Source of the DNA: JAXHUH01 sp034211175
GTDB lineage: Bacteria; Actinomycetota; Acidimicrobiia; Acidimicrobiales; CAIXPF01
Length of the DNA stretch: 35,048 nt
Direction of reading: 5' to 3'
NCBI GenBank assembly: GCA_034211175.1
Contig: JAXHUH010000176.1
Coordinates: 1-35,048 of the forward strand
Part shown: piece after piece, positions 14,095-22,454 of the stretch
How positions within the stretch are numbered: the first letter of the stretch is position 1
Layout of the letters: every line of letters begins with the position of its first letter
Program-made: the position numbers and the translations under genes
The notes under the pieces: model-generated
Told to the model about the DNA's origin: nothing
Database searches by the model: none
What the model saw: the letters and a program-made list of their open reading frames with translations, nothing else

Positions 14095-16655
14095 GCGGGA
14101 TGGTCGGTCACGAGTCGTACGCAGTGATGCTCGATCGGGACCTCCTGCCCGAGCACGGGCTCGGCGAGCTCCTGGGTGGCAAGGGCGCGGCGCTGGCCCG
14201 CCTGGTGCGTGCCGGGTTCCCGGTGCCCGCGACCGGGGTCGTGACCACGTCGGCCTACCGGTGCTTCGTCGCCGGGTGTGCGGTCGCCTCGCTGGTCGAC
14301 GAGATCCGCGCCGGGCACCGGGTGCCCGACGAGCGCGTCGACGAGGTCTTCCTGACCGCACCGCTCGACGACCAGCTCGCCCGGTCGCTCGTCGCTCTCG
14401 CCCGACGGACCTCGTCGGGCCACCCCGTCGCCGTCCGGTCGTCGGCGACCGTCGAGGACCTCGCCGGTTCGTCGTTCGCCGGCCAGTACCGCTCGATCCT
14501 GGACGTCGACCCCGACCACCCCGAGGCGGTGCTCCGGGCGGTCCGGCTGGTGTGGGCGTCGCTGTGGCACACCGCCCCCGTCGCCTACCGCGCCGCCCTC
14601 GGCATCGACGCGACCGGCGCCGCGATGGCCGCGGTCGTCATGGCCATGGTCCCCGCCCGCCGGGCCGGGGTGGCCTTCACCGTCGACCCCGGTGGCGCGG
14701 ACGGCGCAGCTCGGGTCGAGGCGGTCGCCGGTCTGGGGGAGGCCCTCGTCTCCGGGGCGGCCACCCCCGATGCGTGGGTGGTCGATCGCGCCAGCGGCCG
14801 CGCCGCCGGCGGCGCGGTCCCCGACGAGGTCGCGGAGGCGCTGCGCCTCTCCCTCGAGATCGAACGGGTCACCGGTCGCCCCCAGGACGTCGAGTGGGCG
14901 TGGGACGGTGCGCGGCTCTGGATCGTGCAGGCCCGCCCGATCACGACGCTGCCGGTGGCGCCGGGGCCGACGACCGGGCCGACCGCCGGGCCTGCGCCCG
15001 ACGGCTTCGACTCGGTGCCCGACGACCACGAGCTGACCACCGCCGGCATCGGCGAGATGGTGCCCGGGGTCCTGCCGCCGCTGCGCTGGGAGACGAACGC
15101 GCTGCTCCTGGAGGAGGCGTTCCGCCGGCTGCTCGCCGACCTCGACGTCGACGTGGACGTCGATGTGGACGGCGACCCCGTCGGGGCCGCTGACCCGACG
15201 CCGCTCGTCCGGCGGGTGCGGGGCCGGGCCGCGCTCGACTTCGGCCAGCTCCGATCGGTGGCCGAGGCGCTCCCCGGCGGCGTCGCCGACGAGCTGGAGA
15301 GCCAGTACTTCGGCACCGGCCCGTCCTCGGCGCCGACCGCGTCGTCACCGGACAGCCAGCCCCGGGCGGGCCACGGCCTGCGCGGCGTGCTCCACGACCT
15401 GCGGGTGCTCGGCGCCCGGCGACGTGCGGTCGAGGACTCCGAGGTCGTCGTCGCCGCGGTCGAGCGGATGAGAGCGGCCCGGCCCGAGCTCGACGGGCGT
15501 TCCGACCGGTGGCTCCTCGGGTACCGCCGCCGCCTCGTCGACCTGGCCGCCCGCGGCGTCGCCGCCGAGATGGCGGTCGCCGCCGCAGCCGCCGCGGCCT
15601 ACCGCCGGCTCGAGACGATGGTCGAGAAGCACCTGGGGGCCGTGGAGGCCGCCCGCCACGCCCAACGCGTCACCACCGGCGCCAACGCGTCGATCGCCCG
15701 CGACCCGGACGCCTCGGCCGCCATCTTCGCCGGGCCGACCTGGCGGGAGCTCGGACGCCGACCGGTCGAGACACCGGTCGACGACGCGCAGCGGCGGAAG
15801 GCGCGCGTCGACCTGGAGGCGGCGCTCACCGCGACGCCGGGCTGGCGGACGACGCGGATCCTCACCGGCCAGGTCGTCGACGTGCGCATCCACCTCGTGC
15901 GCCGGGCGATCGTCGACGCCGTCGAGCTCCTGGCCCGGCGGGAACGGACCAAGGCGGCGGTCATGACCCTCGGCGGCGAGACCCGCCGTGTCGAGCGGGA
16001 GCTGGGCCGCCGACTGGAGGGCCGGGGTGCCATCGACGACGGCGACGAGGTCGACCTGCTCGGCGAGCGCGAGCTGCGGGTGGTCGTCGAGCACGATCGG
16101 GCACCGGCCCACGCGGTGCTCGCCCGCCGCCGGGCCTGGCTGCGCCACTGCGAGGACGCCGGGCCTCTGCCGTTGCGGTTCCGCGGCGAACCGGACGTCG
16201 AGGCGGCGGAGCTGCCCGCCGGCGACCGGCTCGACGGCTGGGCCGCCAGCCCGGGGCGCTACACCGGTCCGGCGCGCGTGCTCACCTCGCCGGACGACCC
16301 GTTCGAGGCGGGCGACGTACTCGTCGCCGCGGCCACCGACGCGTCGTGGTCGCCGCTGTTCGTCGACGCCGGCGCCATCGTCGTCGAGCGGGGCGGGCCG
16401 CTGTCCCACGCCGCCATCCTCGCCCGCGAGCTGGCACGGCCCGCGGTGCTGAACGTGACCGGCGCGACCCGGCGCCTCGACGGCCGGACCGTCACCGTCG
16501 ACGGGGACCTCGGCACCGTGGTCATCGACCCGATCGCCCCGGACCACCACGACGAGCCCGCCATCGACGCCGGCGCACACGCCGCGGTCGGGGCGGCCGG
16601 ACCTGTCCGGGTCGCCGGCGGCGCATCGCCCGACGGGCACGACGGGGAGCGGTAG
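14091..16655 (+). CDS. PEP-utilising phosphotransferase (PEP synthase / rifampicin phosphotransferase superfamily)
   Basis: An 854-residue three-part enzyme. The N-terminal ATP-grasp domain (about 1-310) contains GGKGAALARLVRAGFPVP, AVRSSATVEDLAGSSFAGQY and DVEWAWDGARLWIVQARPI. The central segment (about 330-720) starts with GEMVPGVLPPLRWETNALL and includes a short Asp-Val run. The C-terminal swivelling domain carries the phosphohistidine in GGPLSHAAILARELARPAVL (H773), then DGRTVTVDGDLGTVVID. Order and total length match rifampicin phosphotransferase (Rph) better than PEP synthase, which ends with a PEP-binding barrel absent here. The mechanism would transfer the ATP beta-phosphate through the histidine to an acceptor; the acceptor is unknown. 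GTG start overlapping the upstream stop; an ATG three codons later is an alternative. Confidence 0.82.
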   Translation: MSGMVGHESYAVMLDRDLLPEHGLGELLGGKGAALARLVRAGFPVPATGVVTTSAYRCFVAGCAVASLVDEIRAGHRVPDERVDEVFLTAPLDDQLARSLVALARRTSSGHPVAVRSSATVEDLAGSSFAGQYRSILDVDPDHPEAVLRAVRLVWASLWHTAPVAYRAALGIDATGAAMAAVVMAMVPARRAGVAFTVDPGGADGAARVEAVAGLGEALVSGAATPDAWVVDRASGRAAGGAVPDEVAEALRLSLEIERVTGRPQDVEWAWDGARLWIVQARPITTLPVAPGPTTGPTAGPAPDGFDSVPDDHELTTAGIGEMVPGVLPPLRWETNALLLEEAFRRLLADLDVDVDVDVDGDPVGAADPTPLVRRVRGRAALDFGQLRSVAEALPGGVADELESQYFGTGPSSAPTASSPDSQPRAGHGLRGVLHDLRVLGARRRAVEDSEVVVAAVERMRAARPELDGRSDRWLLGYRRRLVDLAARGVAAEMAVAAAAAAAYRRLETMVEKHLGAVEAARHAQRVTTGANASIARDPDASAAIFAGPTWRELGRRPVETPVDDAQRRKARVDLEAALTATPGWRTTRILTGQVVDVRIHLVRRAIVDAVELLARRERTKAAVMTLGGETRRVERELGRRLEGRGAIDDGDEVDLLGERELRVVVEHDRAPAHAVLARRRAWLRHCEDAGPLPLRFRGEPDVEAAELPAGDRLDGWAASPGRYTGPARVLTSPDDPFEAGDVLVAAATDASWSPLFVDAGAIVVERGGPLSHAAILARELARPAVLNVTGATRRLDGRTVTVDGDLGTVVIDPIAPDHHDEPAIDAGAHAAVGAAGPVRVAGGASPDGHDGER

Positions 16656-16657
16656 CC

Positions 16658-19468
16658 GTGGAGACCGCGGTCTTCGTCCCTGCGGTGATGAGCGTCGGGC
16701 TCCTGTTCTCGGTCGCCAGCCTCCTCGGCGACGCGTTCCGGTGGGGGAGCCGGCACCGGCGTCGGCGCCGGGTGCGGATCGAGGCGGAGGCCGTGGCCCG
16801 CACGACGATCGACCCCGCCGTCGATCCATCGCTCGACGCCGGGGCCTCGCGACTCGAGCTGTCCCACGTGCTCTGGGCCGTCGCCCTCCTCGGCGCGGCC
16901 ACCTACGTCGCCATCGGGGCGAGCGCCAACTACCTGCGCACCGGCGGGTACCTCGCCGACATCGCCTGGCTGCTGGCGTTGTCGCTCGTGCTCTCGGCGG
17001 CGCTGGGGTTCGTCGGCGGTGTGGCCGCGGTGGCCGCCTACCGGCGGGGCGTCGCCCGCGACCCGGCGCTGTCGGCCCACCTGCCCCCGCTCGTCGGGGA
17101 CCCGGTCGAGGAGGGGCTGCCGTCGCCGGTGTCGGCGGTGCGCATGTGGCTGTCGATGGGCGCGGTGCTGCTCCTGTCGCTGCTCGTCGGATCGAGCCAC
17201 CGCATCACCGGCCAGATCGACGAGCCCCTGGCCGACTGGTTCGCACGCCAGGACTGGCTCGACGCGCTCCGCTTCCTCGACCCGCTCGGCCGCACCGAGG
17301 TCGCGTTCGTGCTCGCGGCGCTCGTCGGTGTCGCGGCGCTGCGCTGCCGGGTGATCGCCGTTGCGTTCCCGGCCGCCGTGCTGCTCGGCGGGCTCGCCTC
17401 GGTCGTCCTCAAGGCGATCATCGACCGCCCCCGGCCGGCCGGCAGCAACCTCGCCGGCGCGATCGACTCGTTCCCGAGTGGGCACGCCATCCAGATCGTG
17501 CTGCTGGCCGGTCTCGTGCCGCTGGCGCTCGCCGTGCTGACCGACCGACGGTGGGTCATCGCGCCCACCATGGTCGTGCTCGGCCTCGGCGCCGTCGGTG
17601 CGGTCGTCCACCGCCTGCGCACCGAGGACCACTGGCCGCTCGATGCGCTGGCCGGCGCCCTCATCGGCATCACCATCGTGTCGCTGGTGGTGTGGGCGAC
17701 CGAGCATCGCGCCTGGCACGCCCGGTGCCGAGGCTGCGTGTGGTCGCACGAGCCCCGACCGCTCCGTCACCGGCGCGGGGCGTTCACGATGTCGCGCAGC
17801 ACCGCCCATCTCATCCGCCTGGCCGGGCGGGTGTGGAGCCTCGTCGCCGTGGTCGCCCTCGGGGTGCTGACGGTGACCGTCGGCGTCCCGACGAACCCGG
17901 CGGACGCCCGTCTCGGCTCGGCGTACGAGACGCCGATCATCCTCGGCCTGCTCGCGCTGTTCACCCTCGGGGCCCTGGTGGCACTTCGTTTCACCGCGGT
18001 CGGCGCGACGGTGATGGCGTTCGCCGGCGCGGGCCTCGGCGCGTTCTCGTCCGTCGAGTACCGGCCGGCCGTCACGTTCGGCCTGACGGTTGCGCTCCTG
18101 GTGCCGGCCTTCCTGCTGTGGCTGGCCTGGCAGCGCCGCCAGCCGTGGGGCCGGATCACCGCGCTCGCCGTGGTGACCTCGCTGCTGCTCGGCACCAGCT
18201 ACGCCGGCGCCAGCCGGCTCTACGACATCTACTTCGGGCCCAGCCACCCCGACTCGGTCGCGGCATCGGTCCCGGTCGACGAGGTCCGCTGGGCGTGGTT
18301 CGGCGGGCTCACGCCGACGTCGGTGACCGTCGCGGCCCGGCTGACCGGCGGGGCCGACGAGGCGCGGCTGGTGACCGTTGACGAGGCGGGGGTCGAGCGG
18401 CGCTCGCCGGCGGTCGAGCCCGACGAGTACGACGCCGTGCGGCTCGTCGCCACCGACCTCGCGCCGGGACGGGACCACGACTGGTGGGTCGAGGTCGACG
18501 GCGTCGCCGACACCGGCCGGGGCCGAGGGACGTTCTCGACGCCGGTCGACGGGGCGATGTCGCTGCGGTTCGCGGTGGCGGCGTGTGCCCGCACCGGCTC
18601 GAACGGCGCGGTGTTCGACCGGATCCGGGCGCAGGACCCCGACCTGTACCTGCAACTCGGCGACCTCCACTACCGCAACATCGAAGACCCGTCGCTCACG
18701 GCGTTCCGGGCCGGGATCGGCGGCGTCGTGACCCAGCCGGGCCAGGCCGCGCTGTACCGCGACGTGCCGATCGCCTACGTGTGGGACGACCACGACTTCG
18801 GGCCCAACGACGCCGACTCGACCTCGGCGACCGCGCCCGTCGTCCAGCAGGTGTTCCGCGAGCTGGTGCCCCACCACCCGCTGCCCGCGGGCCCGACCGG
18901 GCCGATCCACCGGGCGTTCACGATGGGTCGGGTCCGGGTGATCATGACCGACACCCGCTCGGTCCGCACCGCCGACACGATGCTGGGCGAGGAGCAGCTC
19001 GCGTGGCTCATCGACGAGCTGCGCATCGCGAGCCGCGACCACGCGCTGGTGATCTGGGCGAGCCCGACCCCGTGGATCGGTGAGGCCTACGAGGGTGCGG
19101 ACACCTGGGCCGGCTGGCCCGACGAGCGGCGCACGATCGCCGACGCCATCGCCGGGGCCGGCATCGACAACCTGGTCATGGTCGCCGGTGACGCCCACAT
19201 GGTCGCCATCGACGACGGCACCAACAGCGACTACTCGGTCGCCGGCGGGGCGGGGTTCCCGGTGCTCCAGGCCGCGGCGCTCGACCGCCCCGGCAGCGTG
19301 AAGGGCGGCCCGTACACCGAGGGGACCTTCCCAGGCGGCGGGCAGTTCGGTGTGGTCGACATCACCGACGACGGCGGCGACGAGATCGGGGTGACGTTGC
19401 GTGGCATGACCTGGGACGGCACCGAGCTGGCGTCGCTCGAGCGGACGTTCGCGGTCGATCCGGGTTGA
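16658..19468 (+). CDS. PAP2 phosphatase-PhoD phosphatase fusion membrane protein
   Basis: A 936-residue protein joining two phosphatases. Residues ~70-350 are a multi-TM PAP2 (phosphatidate phosphatase type 2) domain with KAIIDRPRP (K252 to P260), PSGH (273-276) and R319/H325/D329 in HRLRTEDHWPLD, the three catalytic motifs. Residues ~385-515 add about four more membrane segments. Residues ~540-930 are PhoD/metallophosphatase-like: a beta-rich start (VRWAWFGGLTPTSVTVAARL), GDLHY (D669, H671), WDDHDFGPND (709-718), TDTRS and AGDAHM (843-848). PAP2 enzymes remove phosphate from lipid substrates; PhoD hydrolyses phosphodi- and monoesters outside the cell. The GTG start lies three bases after the upstream stop. 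An internal ATG at 17789 could start the second half alone. Confidence 0.85.
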   Translation: METAVFVPAVMSVGLLFSVASLLGDAFRWGSRHRRRRRVRIEAEAVARTTIDPAVDPSLDAGASRLELSHVLWAVALLGAATYVAIGASANYLRTGGYLADIAWLLALSLVLSAALGFVGGVAAVAAYRRGVARDPALSAHLPPLVGDPVEEGLPSPVSAVRMWLSMGAVLLLSLLVGSSHRITGQIDEPLADWFARQDWLDALRFLDPLGRTEVAFVLAALVGVAALRCRVIAVAFPAAVLLGGLASVVLKAIIDRPRPAGSNLAGAIDSFPSGHAIQIVLLAGLVPLALAVLTDRRWVIAPTMVVLGLGAVGAVVHRLRTEDHWPLDALAGALIGITIVSLVVWATEHRAWHARCRGCVWSHEPRPLRHRRGAFTMSRSTAHLIRLAGRVWSLVAVVALGVLTVTVGVPTNPADARLGSAYETPIILGLLALFTLGALVALRFTAVGATVMAFAGAGLGAFSSVEYRPAVTFGLTVALLVPAFLLWLAWQRRQPWGRITALAVVTSLLLGTSYAGASRLYDIYFGPSHPDSVAASVPVDEVRWAWFGGLTPTSVTVAARLTGGADEARLVTVDEAGVERRSPAVEPDEYDAVRLVATDLAPGRDHDWWVEVDGVADTGRGRGTFSTPVDGAMSLRFAVAACARTGSNGAVFDRIRAQDPDLYLQLGDLHYRNIEDPSLTAFRAGIGGVVTQPGQAALYRDVPIAYVWDDHDFGPNDADSTSATAPVVQQVFRELVPHHPLPAGPTGPIHRAFTMGRVRVIMTDTRSVRTADTMLGEEQLAWLIDELRIASRDHALVIWASPTPWIGEAYEGADTWAGWPDERRTIADAIAGAGIDNLVMVAGDAHMVAIDDGTNSDYSVAGGAGFPVLQAAALDRPGSVKGGPYTEGTFPGGGQFGVVDITDDGGDEIGVTLRGMTWDGTELASLERTFAVDPG

Positions 19469-19480
19469 CCGTCGGGCCGC

Positions 19481-20749
19481 TCAGGCGCGTTCGTCGCGAC
19501 GGTCGAGGTCGCCGAGCCGGGCGTTGAGGTAGCGCTGCTCGCGCACGTTGGTGGCGAGGCGTGCGGCGGCGGCGTAGTGGTTCGCGGCCTCGGATCGGCG
19601 GCCGGCCATCTCGAGCAGGTGGGCCCGCACGGCGTGGCTGCGGTGGTTGCGGCGGGAGGCGTCGTCGTCGGGCAGCTCGTCGAGCACGGCGAGGCCGGCC
19701 TCGGGCCCGTCGACCATCGCCACGGCGACGGCCCGGTTGAGGGTGACGGTCCTGCTCGGGGCGAGGGCGTCGAGCATCCGGTAGAGCGCCGAGATCTGCG
19801 GCCAGTCGGTGTCCGCCCAGGTCGGCGCTTCGGCATGGACCGCGGCGATCGCCGCCTGGAGCTGGTAGGGCCCGACGGTCCCGCGTGGGAGGACCGCTTC
19901 GACGAGCGCCGTGCCCTCGGCGATCAGGTCCCGCCGCCAGACGCTGCGGTCCTGGGCGTCGAGCGGGACGAGATCGCCGCAGGGATCGGTGCGCGCCGGG
20001 CGACGGGCCTCGGTGAGGAGCATGAGCGCGAGCAGGCCCGTGATCTCGTCGTGGCTCGGCAACCGCTCGTGCAGGCGCCTGGTCAGGTCCATGGCCTCCG
20101 AGCTGAGCCGCACGTCCTCGAGGTCGGGGCCGGCGCTCGCCGTGTACCCCTCGTTGAACACCAGGTACAGGACGGCCAACGCCGCGGCGAGGCGGTCGGG
20201 CAGCTCGTCACCGCCCACCCGGCCGAGCCGGGACGCCGAGGCCCGCAGCGTCGCCTTCGCCCGGCTGATCCGCTGGGCCATCGTCGCCTCCGGGACGAGG
20301 AACGCGCGGGCGATCTGGGCGGTCGTGAGCCCGGCGACCGTGCGAAGCGTGAGTGCGACCTGCGAGGCGGGAGTCAGCGTCGGCTGGCAGCACATGAGCA
20401 GGAGCGGCAGCAGGTCCCCATCGGCTGGGACGGTCGTCTCGTCCGGGGGTGGTTGGTGTCCGGCGTCGCCCGGCGCGCGTGTCGCCTCGGCCACCTCCCG
20501 GTCCGCTCGGGAGCGGTCGCTGCGCCACGCGTCGATCAGGCGCCGTGACGCGACGCGCACGAGCCAGGCGCGCGGGTCGTCGGGCACGCCGTTGCGTGGC
20601 CAGGCCGTGGTCGCCGCGGCCAGGGCCTCCTGGGCGGCGTCCTCGCAGGCGTCGGGATTGCCGAAGCGGCGGGTCAGCGCCCCGAGGACGTGGGGCCGTT
20701 CCCGGCGCCACACGTCCCCGAGGTCGCTCCGCTCAGCGCTCGTCGCCAC
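19481..20749 (-). CDS. ECF42-type RNA polymerase sigma factor
   Basis: A 422-residue sigma factor, much longer than standard ECF sigmas. Region 2 lies at about residues 18-80 (RRFGNPDACEDAAQEALAAA; DPRAWLVRVASRRLIDAWR). Region 4 lies at about 125-170 (TLRTVAGLTTAQIARAFLVP and ATMAQRISRAKATL). A C-terminal extension follows from 180 (DUF6596/TPR-like), with LAVLYLVFNEGYTAS, LIAEGTALVEAVLP and VTLNRAVAVAMVDGPEAGL. This architecture defines the ECF42 group, normally encoded beside a DGPF (YCII-related) protein, as here. There is no anti-sigma factor; the C-terminal extension is thought to control activity. GTG start, overlapping the DGPF gene end by 17 bases. Confidence 0.92.
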   Translation of the reverse strand: MATSAERSDLGDVWRRERPHVLGALTRRFGNPDACEDAAQEALAAATTAWPRNGVPDDPRAWLVRVASRRLIDAWRSDRSRADREVAEATRAPGDAGHQPPPDETTVPADGDLLPLLLMCCQPTLTPASQVALTLRTVAGLTTAQIARAFLVPEATMAQRISRAKATLRASASRLGRVGGDELPDRLAAALAVLYLVFNEGYTASAGPDLEDVRLSSEAMDLTRRLHERLPSHDEITGLLALMLLTEARRPARTDPCGDLVPLDAQDRSVWRRDLIAEGTALVEAVLPRGTVGPYQLQAAIAAVHAEAPTWADTDWPQISALYRMLDALAPSRTVTLNRAVAVAMVDGPEAGLAVLDELPDDDASRRNHRSHAVRAHLLEMAGRRSEAANHYAAAARLATNVREQRYLNARLGDLDRRDERA

Positions 20750-21122
20750 CGGGCCACATTGCCGGTCGGAGCTCGACGGTCTCGCCGGGGCCGGCGAAGC
20801 AGCGCCCGATCTCCTCGGCGCGCTCGAGCGACTCGACGTCGATGAGGAACAGGCCGGCGAGGTGCTCCTTCGACTCGGAGTACGGCCCGTCGGTCACGAT
20901 CGGCCCGTCGTTCCAACGGAACAGGCGCGAGGTCGCCGGGTCGCCGAGTGCCTCGCCGGCGATCAGCTCACCCCGTTCCGCCATCTCGCCGAGCATGTCC
21001 TCGAACTCCTTCATGAGCCGCGCCTGCTCGGCCTTCGGCAGTGCCTGGTGCTCGGCGATGAAGTCGCCGGTGGGGTGCCCCCACGGCTGCGGGTTCGAGT
21101 GGATCATCAGGACGTACTTCAT
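20733..21122 (-). CDS. DGPF/YCII-related protein
   Basis: A 129-residue single-domain protein: MKYVLMIHSNPQPWG at the start, a helix with EFEDMLGEMAERGEL, then LFRWNDGPIVTDGPYSESKE and HLAGLFLIDV, which carries the DGP-[YF] motif at residues 78-81. The fold is the dimeric alpha-beta barrel of YCII-type proteins. Its role is unknown, but genes of this type co-occur with ECF42 sigma factors and are a typical direct target. It is the first gene of the pair, and the sigma gene overlaps it. Confidence 0.92.
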   Translation of the reverse strand: MKYVLMIHSNPQPWGHPTGDFIAEHQALPKAEQARLMKEFEDMLGEMAERGELIAGEALGDPATSRLFRWNDGPIVTDGPYSESKEHLAGLFLIDVESLERAEEIGRCFAGPGETVELRPAMWPGGDER

Positions 21123-21190
21123 CGTGGGCTCCTCGTGCGTCTCGTCTGGTTCGTCGTGCCTCGTCCGGCCATCGGCCGAGGTCCGACCGC

Positions 21191-21220
21191 TACGACGGAG
21201 ACGAGGGAGCACGATCGACA
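21191..21220 (-). promoter_or_regulatory. Candidate ECF42-dependent promoter of the DGPF-sigma operon
   Basis: Read on the minus strand, TGTCGA (21215-21220) is followed after 17 bases by CGTCGTA (21191-21197), about 70 bases upstream of the DGPF start. TGTCGA is the -35 core reported, as I recall, for ECF42 promoters, and CGTC is a common ECF -10 element. This would be positive autoregulation; it has not been tested here. Confidence 0.55.
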
Positions 21221-21332
21221 TCATCGGCGAGATCTGTGCGGCGTGGCCCACCCCGATGTCGAGCACGCGGTGCCGGCTCCGTCCCGGCTACACCGGTGGC
21301 CACGAGCGGCCGCCCGAACCGGGAGAACCTCC

Positions 21333-21776
21333 ATGGCGCTGGAACGGATGGACAACGTCGGCATCGTCGTCGACGACCTCGACGCGGCGATCGCCTTCTT
21401 CGTGGAGCTCGGGATGGAGCTCGAGGGCACCGCACAGGTCGAGGGCCCGTGGGTCGACGGTTGTGTCGGCATCGACGGCGTCCGGAGCGCCATCGCGATG
21501 ATGCGGACCCCGGACGGCCACGGACGGCTCGAACTGATGCGCTACGAGCGCCCGGCTGCGGTCGGGACCGGGCGGCGCCCGGGCCCGCCGGTCAACACGC
21601 TGGGCCTGCACCGCGTGATGTTCACCGTCGACGACATCGACGACGTCGTGAGCCGGTTGCGAACCCACGGCGCCGAGCTCCTCGGCGAGGTCGTGCAGTA
21701 CGGCGACAGCTACCGGCTCTGCTACCTGCGGGGCCCGGCGGGGATCGTGCTCGCGTTGGCCGAGCAGCTCACCTGA
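21333..21776 (+). CDS. VOC-superfamily (glyoxalase/bleomycin-resistance-like) protein
   Basis: A 147-residue protein with the two-module VOC fold. DNVGIVVDDLDAAIAFFVELGMELEG is the first beta-alpha-beta-beta-beta module, and LHRVMFTVDDIDDVVSRLRTHGAEL with GPAGIVLALAEQL is the second. Candidate metal or ligand residues (for example H603-type positions of glyoxalase) cannot be assigned confidently. The family includes lactoylglutathione lyase, dioxygenases and antibiotic-binding proteins, so the reaction is open. ATG start preceded by GGGAGA. The acetyltransferase gene follows after 21 bases, so the two are probably co-transcribed. It diverges from the ECF42 operon. Confidence 0.82.
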   Translation: MALERMDNVGIVVDDLDAAIAFFVELGMELEGTAQVEGPWVDGCVGIDGVRSAIAMMRTPDGHGRLELMRYERPAAVGTGRRPGPPVNTLGLHRVMFTVDDIDDVVSRLRTHGAELLGEVVQYGDSYRLCYLRGPAGIVLALAEQLT

Positions 21777-21797
21777 CGTCCGGTCGAGCATGCGCTG

Positions 21798-22448
21798 ATG
21801 TCGACCCACGGGGACGTCCTGACCGAGCGGCTGCGGCTGGTGCCGATCGGCCCGGCGCGGGCGCGTGACCTGCACCGGGTGCTCAGCGATCCGGAGGTCG
21901 CGCCGTGGTACGGCTCGCGCCCGAGCCTCGCGGAGGTCGAGCGGATGGCCGGGGCGATGGACCTCGCGTGGCACGACCACGGCGTGCACAAGTGGCTTGC
22001 CTACCATCGCGTCACCGGCGATGTGGTCGGCCGCGGCGGCTGCTCCCGTGTACCGGTCGATGCCGACTGGGGCCGGGTCCATGCGTTCCTGCCCGACGCA
22101 CCCTGGGTCCGCGAGCCGCACGCGGTCGATGGGCCCGTGCCGGTCCACGCCCACTGGGTCGAGATCGGCTGGGCGCTCCGGCGGCCGTACTGGGGCTCGG
22201 GCTACGCCACGGAGATCGGCCGCGTCGGGCTCCGGCATGCGTTCACCGAGCTGGGTGTGCGCGCCGTGGTCTCGTGCACCGAGCCCCACAACCACCGCTC
22301 GCGTGCGGTCATGGAACGTCTCGGCATGCGCCACGTCGGCGAGGTCGGGGGTGACGGCCCGATCGAGGGAGTTCCCGACGACACGCGCTACACCGTGCAC
22401 CTGTTGCTCCGCGACGACTGGCGTCCGGCATCCGTGCCGACGACGTGA
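21798..22448 (+). CDS. GNAT N-acetyltransferase, RimJ/RimL type
   Basis: A 216-residue acetyltransferase: TERLRLVPIGPARARDLHRV at the start, a strand with AYHRVTGDVVGRGGC, EIGWALRRPYWGSGYATEIG as the acetyl-CoA pyrophosphate-binding loop (variant of Q/RxxGxG/A), and TEPHNHRSRAVMERLGMRHV near the end. RimJ/RimL-like enzymes acetylate protein N-termini or small amines; the substrate cannot be told. ATG start. It is the second gene of a likely pair with the VOC gene and is directly followed by the decayed HNH gene. Confidence 0.85.
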   Translation: MSTHGDVLTERLRLVPIGPARARDLHRVLSDPEVAPWYGSRPSLAEVERMAGAMDLAWHDHGVHKWLAYHRVTGDVVGRGGCSRVPVDADWGRVHAFLPDAPWVREPHAVDGPVPVHAHWVEIGWALRRPYWGSGYATEIGRVGLRHAFTELGVRAVVSCTEPHNHRSRAVMERLGMRHVGEVGGDGPIEGVPDDTRYTVHLLLRDDWRPASVPTT

Positions 22449-22454
22449 CAGGCC

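Noticed and set aside
14091..16655. Calling the phosphotransferase a true PEP synthase or a rifampicin phosphotransferase
   Set aside because: The C-terminal PEP-binding barrel of PEP synthase is missing, and rifampicin-binding residues could not be verified by eye, so only the superfamily is claimed.
16259..19198. A ~980-codon open frame on the minus strand
   Set aside because: It is antisense to the PAP2-PhoD fusion, whose catalytic motifs show that the plus strand is coding.
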